From: Setaria digitata
Taxonomy: Eukaryota > Nematoda > Chromadorea > Rhabditida > Setariidae
Length of the DNA stretch: 64,000 nt
Direction of reading: 5' to 3'
Assembly: GCA_003640385.1 (NCBI GenBank)
Contig: RCAB01000080.1
Span: 62,001 to 126,000, forward strand
Below the pieces are notes generated by a model. The model was not told the origin of the DNA, made no database searches, and worked only from the letters and a program-made list of their open reading frames with translations. A program made the translations under genes and the position numbers. Below, in pieces: positions 38,201-52,156 of the stretch. The number at the start of each line of letters is the position of its first letter. The stretch's first letter is position 1.

Positions 38201-41200
38201 TTCCGTTTTGAAACTGCCACTGTTAAACAGCACTTAGAAATCCAGTTCTGATCCACTGATTCAAGTCTTACTGGTTGAAAAGAAACTTGGTGTTGAGAGG
38301 AAGTGAAACCACAGCTCATGAACATCGATATATTTTTCTCAGAAAATGTCGTCTATCCATTGTGCACCATGAATAAACTAAACTTTCCTAGGAGCAGCAG
38401 CAATTGTAGTAAACAAGTGACCGTCAACTTTTACATTTATCAAAATTTGTGTGAACTAATAAGCATATATTAGTACAAATATAATATTTCAGATTTTTTG
38501 GATTTTCGTTTTGGCTTTTCAAAATTTTAACTAAAGAAAAAGATGTAATTTTAGTGATTACAAGCCAAAATACATTCGTGTGTTGGTGGTGACATTGAAT
38601 TATATTGACTACGAGATATCTCGAGCTGGTCTCATTATACTGCCATACCTGGTTGTTGGTTTCGGCATTATGTTCATTTGTTCAACGGTATCAACGACGA
38701 TCAGCGCCTCATACATGCAACAAATGAGCATTTATAAGGTTTGATGTTAGTTGGAAGAAGTTCACTGTAGTGACAAATCATTTAGTAACAAGAAATATTA
38801 GTACGAATTTCGCGTACTTTAATGCAGTTGAACAAATGACAAGTTCTATTCATATTAGAAACTCACTCTCTGAAAATCAAGGTATCAAATCTTCACTAAC
38901 AGAAGTCGTACTAATTAAATGTTCGGCTATTTCAGATTTATTTAGCTCTGTTCGCTTGTATTTGTCCGCTAATGGCTAATGCAACTGCCCTTGGGTTATT
39001 GATAATAATTGGTGTACGTTATGATGCCATCCTATCTGTAACTCCCATCCTTACTCTCGCCATAGGTAAGCCATAAAGTAGATACTTATCAATGTCTAGT
39101 TCTGTCTAGTTCTTCTGGAGCTCTCTTCATCTCATAAAATGCTCATTTTTCTCTTTTAGTTCAATGCATTCAGTGGTTCTGATTACGTAAAGAACTCATA
39201 TTTCTACTGAGCAGGAAATTTGGGAGTGATTTCTTCAGTTATCCACAGCCTACTTATTACAGGTGTCGATGACGCTTACTTGATGATACACGCGTGGCAA
39301 CGTGTTACCAGGGAATGTAATCGGCATCCAGTCAAGGACGATTGCGTCCCATATCGCCTTGCACGGGTGATTAGTTTTTCACTGATTTATATAAGGAGTT
39401 AAGGAAGAACTAATTCGTGATCAAGAAAATGAAACAAATATGTGATACCTGTTCTTTGAGAATCACTAGTGAATTCAGACAGTTTCAGGTACTAGAGGAG
39501 ACTGGGCCTGCAATCCTGATATCAGCTCTGACGAATATTTTGGCCGATGCTGTCGGGGCTGTCACTGGTTCACCTTCCATTACTGTGCTATGCTTTGGTA
39601 ATATGTCATCTATTTTCATGGATTATGTCTATCAAGTCAGTTTGCTAATCATTGAAGAGTATATCAGACACATAAAAAATCAAATTTTGATTGATCCAAG
39701 TTAATATTCTCACTGTCATGCTGATGTCTAATCCCTTATTAGTATATATTGTTGTGGCCTTTTTTCAACGTAATAAGCGAAATTCGCTGAAAAATTCTGC
39801 TTCTTATATGGTGAACAGCACTAGCACTTCTTTAATATCAATGATCGACTTTTTCAGTTAACATTTTATTCGGCAATAATGTGCATTTCGGGACAGTTTG
39901 AAATTAAAGCAGCTGCTGAACAACAAAATGTTCATTCAATCAAAATCGACAACGAGAAAAAAGGCAGTGTGATAAGTTATTCTGGACAGGTGAAATTTAT
40001 TTTCATGTCATACGTCCTTTTAGATAAAGGAGCAAGGTTAAAGACAAGAGGGTCAGCAAAGTTTTGGATCTGATGTATGATGTGGGATTAATATTTCATC
40101 TTTGATGCTGTTACATTAAATTAAAAGTTACAGATAATTATATTATAATGTTATTAGTAGTAAGTAATTACTGCTAGAATGAATGAAACTTTTTATTTTC
40201 TATTGTTGTTGTGGAACTTCAACAGCTTCTGTAAATGGATGATTTAATTTCACGTCTCCTTTAAAAGAAGAAAACAGTTCACTGTATTAAGGAAGTGCAT
40301 TTAGAACACGCCTGATTTCCGTGAACGCACCAAGGGTATTTGTGCATCTTTACTGGAAAGTTACGTGGCACTGGTTACTAATATCGCCTTTGCCATACTT
40401 GTATTTTCTTCATGGGTTCTTCTGATAATAGTCTCAATTTACGTATGTTTACATCTTTTAATTATAAAGAATATTTCCTAGTTTTGGAAGAGCTTAGATT
40501 TTCCACTTAATTTTAATTTTTCATTAAATCAAAAAAAGGAATTTGCAACAAAAGCATTACCGCCATAGATTATGGTTAAAAAAGACTGAAACATTTATTT
40601 TTTCAGGGAATAACACAGATGAAAATTGAATTGACATCGGAAAAGTTATTCCCGCTAGATTCACCACTTATTGAGGTTTCTTTCTTTTTCGAAATGTTGG
40701 AGAAGAAGCAAGTATTTTTAAATAATCAAATGATAAGCGATCATTAATGCATGTAGCAGTTGCCAACGGATGACTGTTCATGATTAAATATCAGAAAAGT
40801 TCTTTTTTTTTTTTTTTTTTTTTTTTTCAGTTGAATCAATTGCTACAAAAGTATCAAATACCCGAGCACACTATGGCACAGTTCTATGTGAACAATCCCG
40901 GAAATTTATCGGATGTGCATCGGTTGGAACGCCTGAATACAATGGTTTCTGAATTGGAAAATATGGATTGTTCGTGGGGTTCAGAGAGTACTAATTATTT
41001 CATTCGTGATTTTATTGATTTTGAAAAGCAATTAAGTGAAGCTGACGAAAACTATGGTTTGTTACCTTAATAATAATAAAATATGTATTTTTTCACGAAC
41101 TTTTTTTCTTTTTACAAATTTAAGTCCAAGTCTTCGCCAAAAATTCAATACGTGATCCTAAATTTAGCGTATGTGTGTGTGTTTTTTTTCTTTCTCCAGT

Positions 41201-43450
41201 TTAAATAATCCATGGCCGCCGAGAATCAGTTTATACTTTTTTATAAACCATTTTTCAATATTTGCCATACTTTCTGCTTTTATTTAATTACAAAATTTCA
41301 GGACTGACAAATACTTCAGTTCTCTTTAAAGAAGAGGATTTATCGGTATTTCTGGATTGGCCTGAATATCAGAAATGGCGCGGATTTTTGATGCTCGACA
41401 AAAAAACGTAATTTTTATGTTTTTGTAAAAATTAATTTCAGTCTTTTCTGGATTTCTGTTAATCTTATTTTACTCATTCATTAAAGATTAAATTTACCCG
41501 AAGGGCTGAAAAATGAATGGTCAGTTTACTTATTTTCATGGTATATCGTAAGATGTGGCTGCACGCTACTTTAGATCTCCTCGTATTTCTACTCTGTCAA
41601 ACTGCAGAAACAATCGGTGTGAAAATAATTCCATTTAATGAAACCGTTTCAAGTTGATGTGGCTTTTCAGAGGCAAACTGATGAGATTCTTCTTTACAAC
41701 AGCTTATTACGGCGAAACATTGAGGGATTGGTCGCAGAAGGGTGTACTGCTGAATAAATGGCGCAGCATCATTGATAATTACAAGTTCGTTTCAAAAGCA
41801 AACAATTTAAGTATCGTTTGAATGCTATGAAGTTCGACTGTCGTAGCTATTGTAAGTTGACAATCGCGGGACGAACTAGTCACTTGCCACATTACTCGTT
41901 TGTCCATGCTCCTTGGCTAAAATAGCTGTGCGGTTCTGGCGTTTCCGAGTCTAAACTTAGTCAAATCCTTTTATTTATTTATTTTTTTATAGCATTTCTT
42001 TTTCCTATAAAGTGAATTAGACTAATCCAGAATACAAGCATCATGAAAGGAGCGGATTGAGAAATGGCTAACTTGCAAATGCAATCAGTGATAATTTCCA
42101 TAAGAGAGAGACATAAATATCTAGAAGTTTAAATGACCCACCAACAGGTCTCATCTTTCAGAGATCTGAACGTGACTGTATTCATGGACGATGCAACATT
42201 CTTAGATTTGATTGATAATATGCCAACAGATGCTTGGCAATCAGCCCTAGGCATATTAGTTTGCATGGCATTCATTTCTTTCATCTTCTTATACGATCCA
42301 TTTACGGTGGCTGTCGTATCAGCGTCCATCGTTTCCATTATGACTGGTAAACAGTTATTGTTCATTACCATTTGATTGGTTTGCATAAATTATAAGTTTA
42401 AAACTGGTTTGCTTTCTTATTTTGGTTTTTAGCATGGTGCAGTTTAGAGTGAATCATATATGTGATATTTATGTATCTTGTATCATTTTAATTTTATGAA
42501 ATTTGCTCAGCTGTCAAGCCGTTAATATTTTTATTTTAAAGGGATAGTCGGAATAGTAAATTTGATGGGTCTTAATTTGGAACCGATCATGATGGCTGCT
42601 ATGTTAATTTCAATGGGTTTCAGTGTCGATATACCGGCCCATGTGGCCTACCATTACAATAGTGAAAGTAAGCTTGACACTGGTTTTTTAATAATATTAA
42701 TTACTTACGTGCTTTCCATCTGGTGTATGGAATGTTTTGTTGATGCTTAAATGGAAAACTCTGATAGCATACAACTTAGACTATGGCTTAATTGAATTTT
42801 GTATAAATGTTCCATTTTTTAGGTTCAAGTACTGATCAACGACTAACTGTAACAGAGAAGTTGCGAATATGTTTTGCATCAGTAGCACTTCCTGCATTGC
42901 AGGCATCAATTAGTACGAGTTTATGCTTACTTGGTCTTTTCTTTAAGCAGATCTATATAGCACAGGTATGTTTTCTTCATATAAGTTCTTACTTGGTCTT
43001 TTCTTTCATATATATACTTCTAGTTCCAGAATTTAGACACAGCAATAAATATTTCTATTTCCAGTAAAAATTTTCCTACAATCATGCGATTAAAAAAGTG
43101 GAAACTGATAAAGTAGGCCTAATGATTGTTGTTGTTAATCAGGAAACTAGTGAATTATGAGAAGTATTAATAAACTTTTACTTTATCTCGCATGATATAG
43201 CAATTATTCTTTTAGTAGTCTGCGGTTTTTTCGATTTGGCATATTGTCATGTGTGAAAAATTTAATCTTAAAAAGATTTTTTATTCGGTGGTTTTAGGTA
43301 TTTGTGAAAACGATGGTACTGTGTATCGTTCTATGCGTTATTCATGGTTTAGTTTTTATTCCATGTATGTTGGTATTGACTGATCTGGTAATTCAGTTCT
43401 TTAAGAGGTTACGAAAGCGTGAAGTTGTCGCCCCCGCTACTTCGTCCTGA
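35217..43450 (+). CDS. Patched-related (PTR) sterol-sensing-domain membrane protein
   Basis: Member of the nematode patched-related family: RND-type permeases with a sterol-sensing domain, linked to moulting, cuticle and endocytosis in other nematodes. Nineteen exons: 35217-35395, 35739-35913, 36133-36252, 36632-36742, 36912-37126, 38555-38739, 38936-39065, 39263-39366, 39489-39635, 39858-39989, 40305-40442, 40606-40674, 40831-41057, 41302-41408, 41671-41785, 42163-42345, 42541-42667, 42824-42965, 43299-43450. Phases agree, giving about 920 residues. TM1 lies near the N-terminus; a large extracellular loop precedes ISRAGLIILPYLVVGFGIMF, which opens the sterol-sensing domain. GVDDAYLMIHAWQR and, in the second half, GFSVDIPAHVAYHY carry the acidic residues of the RND proton-relay helices. 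ETGPAILISALTNILADAVG is another family block. The C-terminal tail is short and polar. The start ATG is the first in frame; which of the many PTR paralogues it matches cannot be told by eye. Confidence 0.93.
42926..43006 (+). repeat. 19-base direct repeat across an exon-intron junction
   Basis: CTTACTTGGTCTTTTCTTT occurs at 42926-42944 inside the eighteenth PTR exon and again at 42988-43006 in the following intron, 62 bases apart. It looks like a partial tandem duplication. Confidence 0.6.
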
Positions 43451-45855
43451 GAATTGAAAATTTTGCTTTCCTACTTCCTGCCAATTGGTTTGCTACTAAT
43501 TTTGGGTGTTGACGAAGAAATCGCTCAAGGTAAATTACACAAGTTATTTACTTTGAACTCGATAATTGAAAGCTGATTTCAGTTGTTGATGTAAAAATTA
43601 ATCTCGTAGAAGTCAAAAAATAAATAAATTTTATTACATCGAAGTTTATTGCATTTTCTATATAGTCAAGAAAGAAAAAACATTTTAAAAGAACATGCAG
43701 AAAGGGTGATGGGAAAGTTTTCATCCAAATCATCTAAGAAGAGGATTTCAAAGTCACTATAGCTTCAAATCGTTTAACGATGATTTTATTTGTTTTTGTT
43801 AAATTTGTTTGAGGAGCTATTAGCTTTATGAATGAACCGTGAAATAAAGTATAACAAAGTAATGGAATATATTTAATATTAGTCATCTCTTATTTCACGG
43901 CATAATTTTAAAGTCTTGCTGGATTTGATCAGGATTAAATTTTTAGCAAAATCAGTCTTTTATACTACTTTTTGGGAAAAGATTAGAAATGCTGTTGTTA
44001 GCAAAAGCGAACAATTCATTAAATCTAATGGCTTTATAAATGATTGATGAATATTGCTCTTCTAATATAAATATTTTTTTCTGTGCAAAAAATAGAAAGT
44101 TTTGGAAAATAATGATAGCTCAAAGAAAAAAATTGATAATGTGAAACAAAAATGATTTCGCACTTGACAGAATCACTTCAGCAAAATATTAATAATGAAA
44201 TAAATGCTTCAAATAACAAATTTGCAAGTAGAATGAATTAAATCTTGACTCTTAACTTTTCGAATTCTTAGCTGCTGCTTTCCAGATGGAGTTTGTAGCT
44301 TTTTTTTTGGACAGTGGAGTGGAGATTACTCGAGAAATGCTTTTTTTTTTTTTTTTTCTCACATTAAGAAAATTTGCAAGTAGAATGAATTAATGTTATG
44401 GCTTCTCAAATTTGCAGTATAAACTTTTAATTATGAAGTTCTGCAAGATTTTGAGAATTTAAAAGATAATTATTGACTCGATGTGTTTAATGCAATGTAT
44501 TTAAATCTTTCACTATGCTAATCAATACTGCTTTTAAAGTGCATTGTAAATTGATTGAAAAATGATGTGTTAGATTTTTACAGTTAATTTCGCACCAATT
44601 TTGTGGAATTAGCTCAAATTTTTTGATTTGTTTGAACGATCATTAACATGTCGAAATATAAAGTTGGATGGAAATGTCCTTAAGTTGCTTTGATAAATAT
44701 TTTATTGTCCGGTTATTATAGTCACTCGTTTGAAATTGCTTCCCACCATTCCTATCACTTTTAATCTCAAAGAGTAATGTTACATAGAAAGGTTAGTAGT
44801 TTGCATGAAACGAATACAACCAAATTACTTCGATGTCGAGATTGCTGAAAACTTGATCAGAAAATTAGAATGAATTTGAACTTCGCTGTTACATTTATGT
44901 TCATAGATGTGACATTTATGAACATAAATGTCCTTTGAACTTAACTGTTTTATTCGGTTCTCATTATCACGAACACTTGGCAGTGATAACAATTTATTTT
45001 AAATATCATGTCCTTAAAACGGGGTCGGCTGAGAACTGTTAACTTCGTCATACTTATTTTCTCATGTTATGAAAATTTATCGAAGACACTACTGAACTGC
45101 TTGATAAGTTACTAGTACATAGACTACACCGTGCATCGAATGATTTCGTTGTTTAAGCAAGTTTCACAAATTACATTTTTCCAGACAAGTGTACATGTCT
45201 CCACAAAAAAACACTTCGTTCTAGCACTCTATCAAATTTCAAAACAAATATCTGTAGTCATTAAGCGTGATTCCGAATTTATTGCCCATGTCGAGAAGTA
45301 TGTAATGAGTCTCAGGAACAGGAATGATTCATATCAATGTCCAGCACAGATAACCAATTACCCGTTATTTCCTTTGTACATTTGACTCTTAACGCAATCT
45401 TTACCATCACAAAAGACAGTGGCATCTAGACTGATTTCATTATAACATTAAGAGATATCACCAGAAGCGACTCATCAGATGGCATCTCCAACTTTCGACA
45501 TCATAAATTAAAAGCCCTGTGAAACAGTCCCATTTTTTACATTTTTTGCAACCTGTCTGAAAAAGTTCCTTCGCATTAGTTCGTTGATCATGGAAATATC
45601 AGCTTAAGATAAATGTTAAAGAGAAAGATATTCTTATCTTCCAATTAAAAAAGAATCCTCTCATCGGAACTGTCAAATATATAATTTCTATTTCGTCCAA
45701 ATCACACAACTTGGAAGAGTGGACTGACATTTCATTAATTAAGTGTGACAGTGAAATCTCACATGCAATGTCTTGCAAAAATTTGCCGCTCCAAATCAAA
45801 AGAAAAATGGCTGCATCTTACTTCAGTGTTTCTTTCAAAGGATGTGAGAATTTCC
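43451..45855. other. Intergenic AT-rich DNA with small repeats
   Basis: Downstream of the PTR gene. It holds two copies of a 24-base direct repeat (44218-44241 and 44370-44393, beginning AAATTTGCAAGTAG) and a 14-bp inverted repeat (44891-44904 with 44918-44931, ACATTTATGTTCAT, 13-base loop). No coding signal was found. Confidence 0.45.
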
Positions 45856-45912
45856 GGAACTTGCGGACAGATGTCAACCGCTGAAATCGGTTGATATCTG
45901 TCCGCAAGTTCC
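45856..45912. repeat. 24-bp near-perfect hairpin, pre-miRNA size
   Basis: The left arm 45856-45879 (starting GGAACTTGCGGACAGAT) pairs with 45889-45912 over 24 bp with one G-U wobble, around the 9-base loop GCTGAAATC. A second short stem (TGAGAA with TTCTCA) extends beyond an internal loop. The arms are much less AT-rich than their surroundings. A 57-base foldback of this kind is typical of nematode miRNA precursors. It lies 26 bases before a strong AG acceptor. Confidence 0.6.
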
Positions 45913-45938
45913 TATCTTTTTCTGTTCTCAATTTCCAG

Positions 45939-46078
45939 CACAAAGAGACGTGAAGACGATTTATGAAATTAACTCTACCCTACAATCTGATAAACTGGAA
46001 GATATTAGTGACGGAGGTTTCCCTGACAAAGTAACTGATAACTGTTTCCTTTACGCAAACAACTACATTAATTCATAC
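45939..46078 (+). CDS. Candidate internal exon of an unrecognised gene
   Basis: The acceptor ATTTCCAG (ending 45938) and a strong donor (TAC then GTAAGA) bound 140 fully open bases. The translation is a polar, non-repetitive peptide that includes QRDVKTIYEINSTLQSDKLE. No domain is recognised. I could not link it by phase to another exon with confidence, so this is exon-like evidence only. Confidence 0.35.
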
Positions 46079-48678
46079 GTAAGAAACTGCTTCGGGCAAA
46101 GTGGCATATATGCAAACTGGAACAAGGGAAACGAGAACGTAAAGTTATGGAGAGAAAATGGATAAAAAAGCTTTACAAAACAAAAAAGGAAGTTAGGTCT
46201 ATGTTAAAAGACCGAGAAGAAAAAAAGCCATCTCAAAATTTGAGTTCAGATTAGCCATAATGATAATTAGCAACCTTTATTGTATCAAAATGATTTCCTT
46301 TGATGGTACATCGCATAAATCTGCAGGAAATAATCCTTCACCAAGGTAATATTCTAGACTTACTAGTCCACATAAAAGTTCTTTTATCTATTAAATATGC
46401 AGCGAAATCCGTAGAATAATTTTTTTTGACCTGAACATCTGTCATCTGAATCCTGAATCCTCTAAAAACGGCTATTATTAACATCAGCAATGCAACTTGA
46501 ATTTACTACAAGCGGTCAAAGTCGGCATTTTTCACTGTCTATCTGTGAGTTCTTCTTTCCCCTCAGAAAAAACTAAAATATTTCACACTCACTGAACTGT
46601 TAGTGAAAGAATTTTTAAACAAAAAGGAGCAGTGTTGAGAAAGAAAAGCCACTCCTCACCTACCTTTGCATCCTTCTCCGACTGCTCTTCCTTCACCTTG
46701 AAGTTATTCGGAACTTAGCTCCGTTAATCTGGGTATTCATTTTGAAATCTTAAAATTCATACCTTGCTTCCATCAAGCTATCCAACTTCACACTAATTAT
46801 GACGTCATTGTCAACCAGAGTAAATCAACAACAACCCGACACGTTCCGTTATTTTTAGAACCTCCTCTTCAGAGACTCCGCACTGCTCCTCCACTCAACC
46901 CTGTTCGAATTTAACAAAATTCAAAAAGATTTTGACAGAAGGAAAACTTTTCCTCAATAGCCGTCTCGCCCTTCTATTATTTAAATATGAGATATCGATT
47001 TTTGCACAACGACCATTTAACCGAATGCAGCACAACCAGTGTGGTGGGATGCGTGCGTGTCGCCATTTCCTCACTCTGCAAGTTGTATTTGCTTGTTTTT
47101 GTCCCACCATTACTGCGAGGTCATAGTTCAAGTACTCAGGGCGGGTCTGGTTAGTCGGTGCATTATGTCGTGACGTCCAGAACTTTAGTATTTTAGTATT
47201 ATTCATCCCTTCTCTACTATTAGCTCTTTTAGTTGCAGCACAGTTCTCAGCAGTTAATCTTCTGACACATTATAACCGGTAATTAATTGCTTCGATCATT
47301 AGTTCTCTGCATCAGTTACCAGTATTTAGTCCTCTCTATCACTAGCTAGTAGTAGTAGACTCTTTCAATTTTCATTTGTCGACAATAATTAATTACGCTG
47401 TTTTTTGTTTCACCTTACTTAATTAGGTCCTAGATTCATGTATTTTACCTTGTCTATACGTGCTCGCTTACTTGAATTCTAAAACACATTCCTGAATTCT
47501 AATATATCGAGCACTTTTGTATGCACATGTTAATTCAACTGAATGTCAATTTCATCATAATTTGGCGAAAGTTGGAGCTTCAGGAATGTGTTTCAATCCT
47601 TGTTTGCATCAACACTCTTACTGATAGTACGATCTCAAAATGTTTCGATGTGAAGGACATTATCTATTCATTCGTTTTATGTATATATTTTGACACTGAA
47701 CTTTGCCTTGGGAATGTAAAGACATGCTGTTCTCACAGTATAATATACCAGGCTTGAATTGGTTAGATTGTCGACTTTGTCATCCTTAGTTCCCTCTTTC
47801 CCTTCCGTATTTAAACTCTGCAACTTCTTATTCCTTTATATGAATGTCGTTAACACAGCTGCTAAAAGGCTTCTCATAGAGGAGGGTTTGATATACTATG
47901 ACGCCATAGTGAAATTAATAATCAGGAAAAAAGCTGTTCCAATTTTTTTTTTTTTGGTAATGCTTTCAGTGTACTACCTACAGTATTTAGATTCCTTTAT
48001 ACTTGAAAGATTACCACCTAGTGTGTGAAGATCCCAGTATATATATATATATATATATATAATCGGGTCGTATTATATATATTTTGACCAGATGAGAATA
48101 AAGATTACCAACTATTTGGAGAAGTGATAAAAGCCCGAGAAGATACACGAGTGAAGGCTCATAATCTGAAACTCTAAGCTTTTCTGCTTTAAGGGGAATG
48201 CAGGAATGAATCTGTGTATATTTAGTTAGCTTCAATGAAATTATTTAAAGAGCAAAGTATATCTCGAATTCAGACGAAACCGCGAAGCTTTCGTTCGTGA
48301 TATTTGATGTAGCTTGTTGTCTCAGATATTTTGTTGATTGATAATTTTAACATCAGAGCAAGTTTTTCTGTTCTTAAGCAGATTTTCTCTTTCCTCAGTT
48401 TTATTATATATCATTAAATTGCTAATATTTTTTTTTTTTTGCATTCTGAGATATACTAAAAACAGGCACAGAGGCGTAGTGAGCATCACTTAATTCGTTA
48501 TTGTTGACATATGTAATCTTCATATTACAGTAGGAGTTAGAGTTAGGAGTTAGTTAGTTAGGAGTTCCATACAGGTTTTGCAAATTGTAATGTTGTACTG
48601 ATTAAAAACAGTGGTTTTGCTAACTCCTGTCGAGAATTGACTTATTGATCTAAAAAGCAGCAGTTGATAAGATTGCTT

Positions 48679-48705
48679 ATATATCGAAGATATATACATA
48701 TATCT

Positions 48706-48714
<9 letters not shown>
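48679..48714. repeat. 17-bp perfect inverted repeat beside an AT microsatellite
   Basis: ATATATCGAAGATATAT at 48679-48695 is followed after 2 bases by its reverse complement at 48698-48714, then by an AT dinucleotide array. It may form a cruciform and is probably a by-product of AT-repeat expansion. Confidence 0.6.
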
Positions 48715-48739
<25 letters not shown>

Positions 48740-51700
48740 CACTATATATATACACGCATGTGCGCAACACTTGTAAACCGTTTTTACTTTCGAAATTTTT
48801 TCTTTTGCGCTGTGTTTCTAATGCGGTAGTAGACTTCTAGTGAACTTAACGAGATACGAACTTTAGTTCCTTATATTGGTTCACCTCTTTCTATGAGTAT
48901 CTTTAGAATTACATATTATATTTTACTGTCATTATTTTTTACTTAGAAAAAAATAAAGATGAATGCTAAGCAAAGGAAGAGGGATGATATTCAGGCATGT
49001 TGAAGTTCAAGATAGTCTTTCTATGTTTCTTTCACTAGAAGTTTTGCTTCAGCCACTCCGTGCGTTGCATTCATCATTTCAAGTTTGCGATTCATGTCAC
49101 TGTTGAACAACTTCACCATCATACTGTTACTTGCTATACAGTTGCTGACGAAAACAGGCAGTGTGAAATATCGACGTCTAATATCAGGTAGACTAATTAT
49201 TCGTTAGACGTTCCAGACATGTCACTGACTATATGTTCACTTCTGTTTCTAACTTGGGGCAAAGGGATAAAACGAGAGGAATCAATATTTTCTTATTTGG
49301 TTTGAGATCGCGATTTTATCTAAGGGATGTGAAAATTTCGTACCAATCCCGTAATTCCGTGTATTTTCGCTTTTGGATAAGTGCGAACTATGCTAAACTT
49401 CAACAGTGTCGTAATTCTTTTCTAATTCCGCCTTTTGTTGTTTCTTCGACTAAGGCTGATATTAAACTACTCTTTAATTAGTCAGCTACTTGGATAGTTG
49501 ATTTTTACTGTTTATGACCAACCAGACTATTTTCGAAACACTGATGAGATCAGCGCTTCTTGACGTACGTAAAAAGCTGCAGGATTTCCCCACGCAACAG
49601 TTCATCGTTACTTCCTCCAAATATTAAAAGTTTTAAAGGCATTCATTTACCAGAAAACTATTAGGCTCTCCAGTTATATATATTTTTTTCTGGTAACCGA
49701 ATTAAACAAAATTCTGACAAGAAATGGATGTCTAAGTTACATATTTGAAAATATATGTTGTCTGCTATTCTGTTCTGGATGTATCTAATTCCTGTGAAAA
49801 CTTTTGACGTGAAAATATGCTCATTAATTAAAGTTGATCAGTGAACAGTAATTTTATGTGATGCCGATGAAAGAACGATCATTTTACGCTGTTCGTTTAT
49901 CTCATCTGCGCTGTGAATGACGTTATTCTGCTTTTTTACTAGTGTCATATTTTCGTCTTTATTGCTTCGGGTTTCTTTATATCACTAGTGACTGATCAGA
50001 TTAGTACAACAATACCTGATTTGTTCGTCCTCAAATCTCATAATTAACAGTTTCATAAGTTTCAGTTTTGTATTTGAAAACCATGAACTGATTAAATAAT
50101 GATTCCAGTGCAGGGAGTTTTGTTATCTGAAGAATTCTAGAAAATTTATAACTCCCGAAAAAGTTTTGTTTCATTATTTCATACTATTTGAGACTACTTT
50201 TTCTTAAACATAATTAACTCTGCAAATATACTATTACTTACGGCTCCAAAAACGTGAGTGTTGAGTTTTAATAAAATGGGGTTAGTTAAAAATTCAAATC
50301 GCTTTACTGTTATTGTTGAAGTTGTTTTAAGGGACAATCAGTTCCCAACAGTTCCAACTAAAATATGTATTTTTCTTGATTTTTCGCTCGACTTCAAGAT
50401 ATTTTTAATAAATCAACTGGTATAAACGGCGTCTTGCCGTTAATTACGTTCACCTGTTTGGTTGAGAGTGGTTAGATGGGAATGATGTATTATTATTTAC
50501 GAATCCTTGACCTTCTAAAGATGAAGTGGCAGTGGAATGCAGCGAGAGCGATGTTATTTCATATTTGCTATACTATTTAAATGGAGTAGTTTGCAATTAA
50601 ATTAAATAGCTTAAATAGCTAACTTTTGTTGTAATCTTTTGAGGCTGTGAGGTTGCTTTGAACTTTTATAAGTGTATTTGGATTTTTTATGTTAAATATA
50701 GATTTTCTAGCAGTGTTGACAACAATTTGAAGAATGGCGTAATTTGAGCACAGAATGCTATTTTTTTTTTTTTTTTTTGTTTTTTTTTTGCATATACTGT
50801 GTATTTCACATCACCGTGCTATAAGCATGTATCTTATAAAAAGAGTTGTCAGAAAAAATTGAAATCGTAAAAGGTGTCAAGTTTATAATTCAGAGCATTC
50901 TTGAAATGTGCATTTATCAGATTTTTTTTTAGGAGAAGAAAAAGGTAGGAAACATCATTTGGGATCGATCCATTTTAGTTAGGAGTATATAATATCATTT
51001 GCTGCTTAGCTTGTTTTTGGCTCCTCCATCGTTATTTGACTCAAATTATTATCAGTTTATTGTTATTTATCCAAAAGCATGTGAAAATTGTAGTTATCAA
51101 ATTTGAGGCCAGCAGAGTATGTTTCGGTCTAAGTGTTAGAGCCGAGACTTCTCTCTATTTCTAGCTTATATCGTCTTTTATTTATTTGATTCATTTAAAT
51201 CGTTTGTTGCTGATTGTGATCAAATAATCATCTTCGATTTTGGAGGAACTTTCAACATGCACCACTTCGTTATTGGAACTGTTCAATCTTTGCTTTTTAC
51301 ACACCACGAATTAATGAGTGACTGCCTAACAAGTTGTATGTTTTCCACCGTTATGCAAAGTTTCATAATTTTGTTTTTTTTTAAACCGCGAATAATAGGA
51401 CTGAAAAGTGCTTAAAACTTTTGTACTGGTTATGTATATTAATATTAATAACGTGGTGGTCAAACCTGGTGAATTTCTATAGTAGGGTCATTTTTATATC
51501 CCTTCATATTCATGAATTCGATTCAGAGAGAAAAATGCGAAATCTCGCTTTTCGTTCAGCTGTTCACTGTTTTATCATTTTCGTTGAAGTCAATATTTGT
51601 CCCGTGCTCTTTACCGGGGCCTTTGATCCATTCACATTTTTTTCAAATTTTAGTTACTTCAGCTTCCTATTTTACTTTTTTATCCCAATTTTGGATCAGT

Positions 51701-52120
51701 CCTTTAATTTGTTAGTTCCAGAAATAAGTATGTATTTTTTATCTGTATTTAGTTCCTGCACTATCTCTTACATGGTATTTCTGGAATATCTTTTTGTAAC
51801 GGAATATTTTTCGATCCTTTTTTTTAACCTTAAGCTGCTTGATTCTGAGCAAACTCTTCTGTTAGGTGTTAGCGATAGTATATGTATATATTGTAGATGG
51901 CAAAGAACAGTTTAGAATCATTCCTGAAAATTTCAGAATATTGATATACTTTTCCTTTTTTCTTTTCGCCAAAAAATATTCTGTAATTAAGACTTTTTCG
52001 TCTTTAACTAAGACTCCTTTACAATCTAATTAATGATTCGTCTCTAACTAAGGCTGTCTTATAGTCTAACTAAAATTTTTTTTGTTTAGGACAATTTACA
52101 TATATAATATGTAAATTATG

Positions 52121-52121
<1 letters not shown>

Positions 52122-52152
<31 letters not shown>
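52122..52152. repeat. AT dinucleotide microsatellite
   Basis: About 15 uninterrupted AT/TA units, preceded by a small inverted repeat (AATTTACATAT with ATATGTAAATT) at about 52092-52116. Confidence 0.7.

Positions 52153-52156
<4 letters not shown>

Noticed and set aside
46895..47206. 103-codon minus-strand frame rich in Arg and Lys
   Set aside because: It overlaps an open frame on the other strand, has no known motif, and no splice partners were found.
48533..48566. GTTAG-rich patch considered as telomere-like repeat
   Set aside because: Only a few irregular units, not the nematode TTAGGC repeat.
51421..51915. 164-codon plus-strand frame that looks like a multi-pass membrane protein
   Set aside because: The region is extremely T-rich, and the peptide is mostly Phe, Leu, Ile, Tyr and Ser, which such composition gives by chance. 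There is no conserved motif and no splice context.
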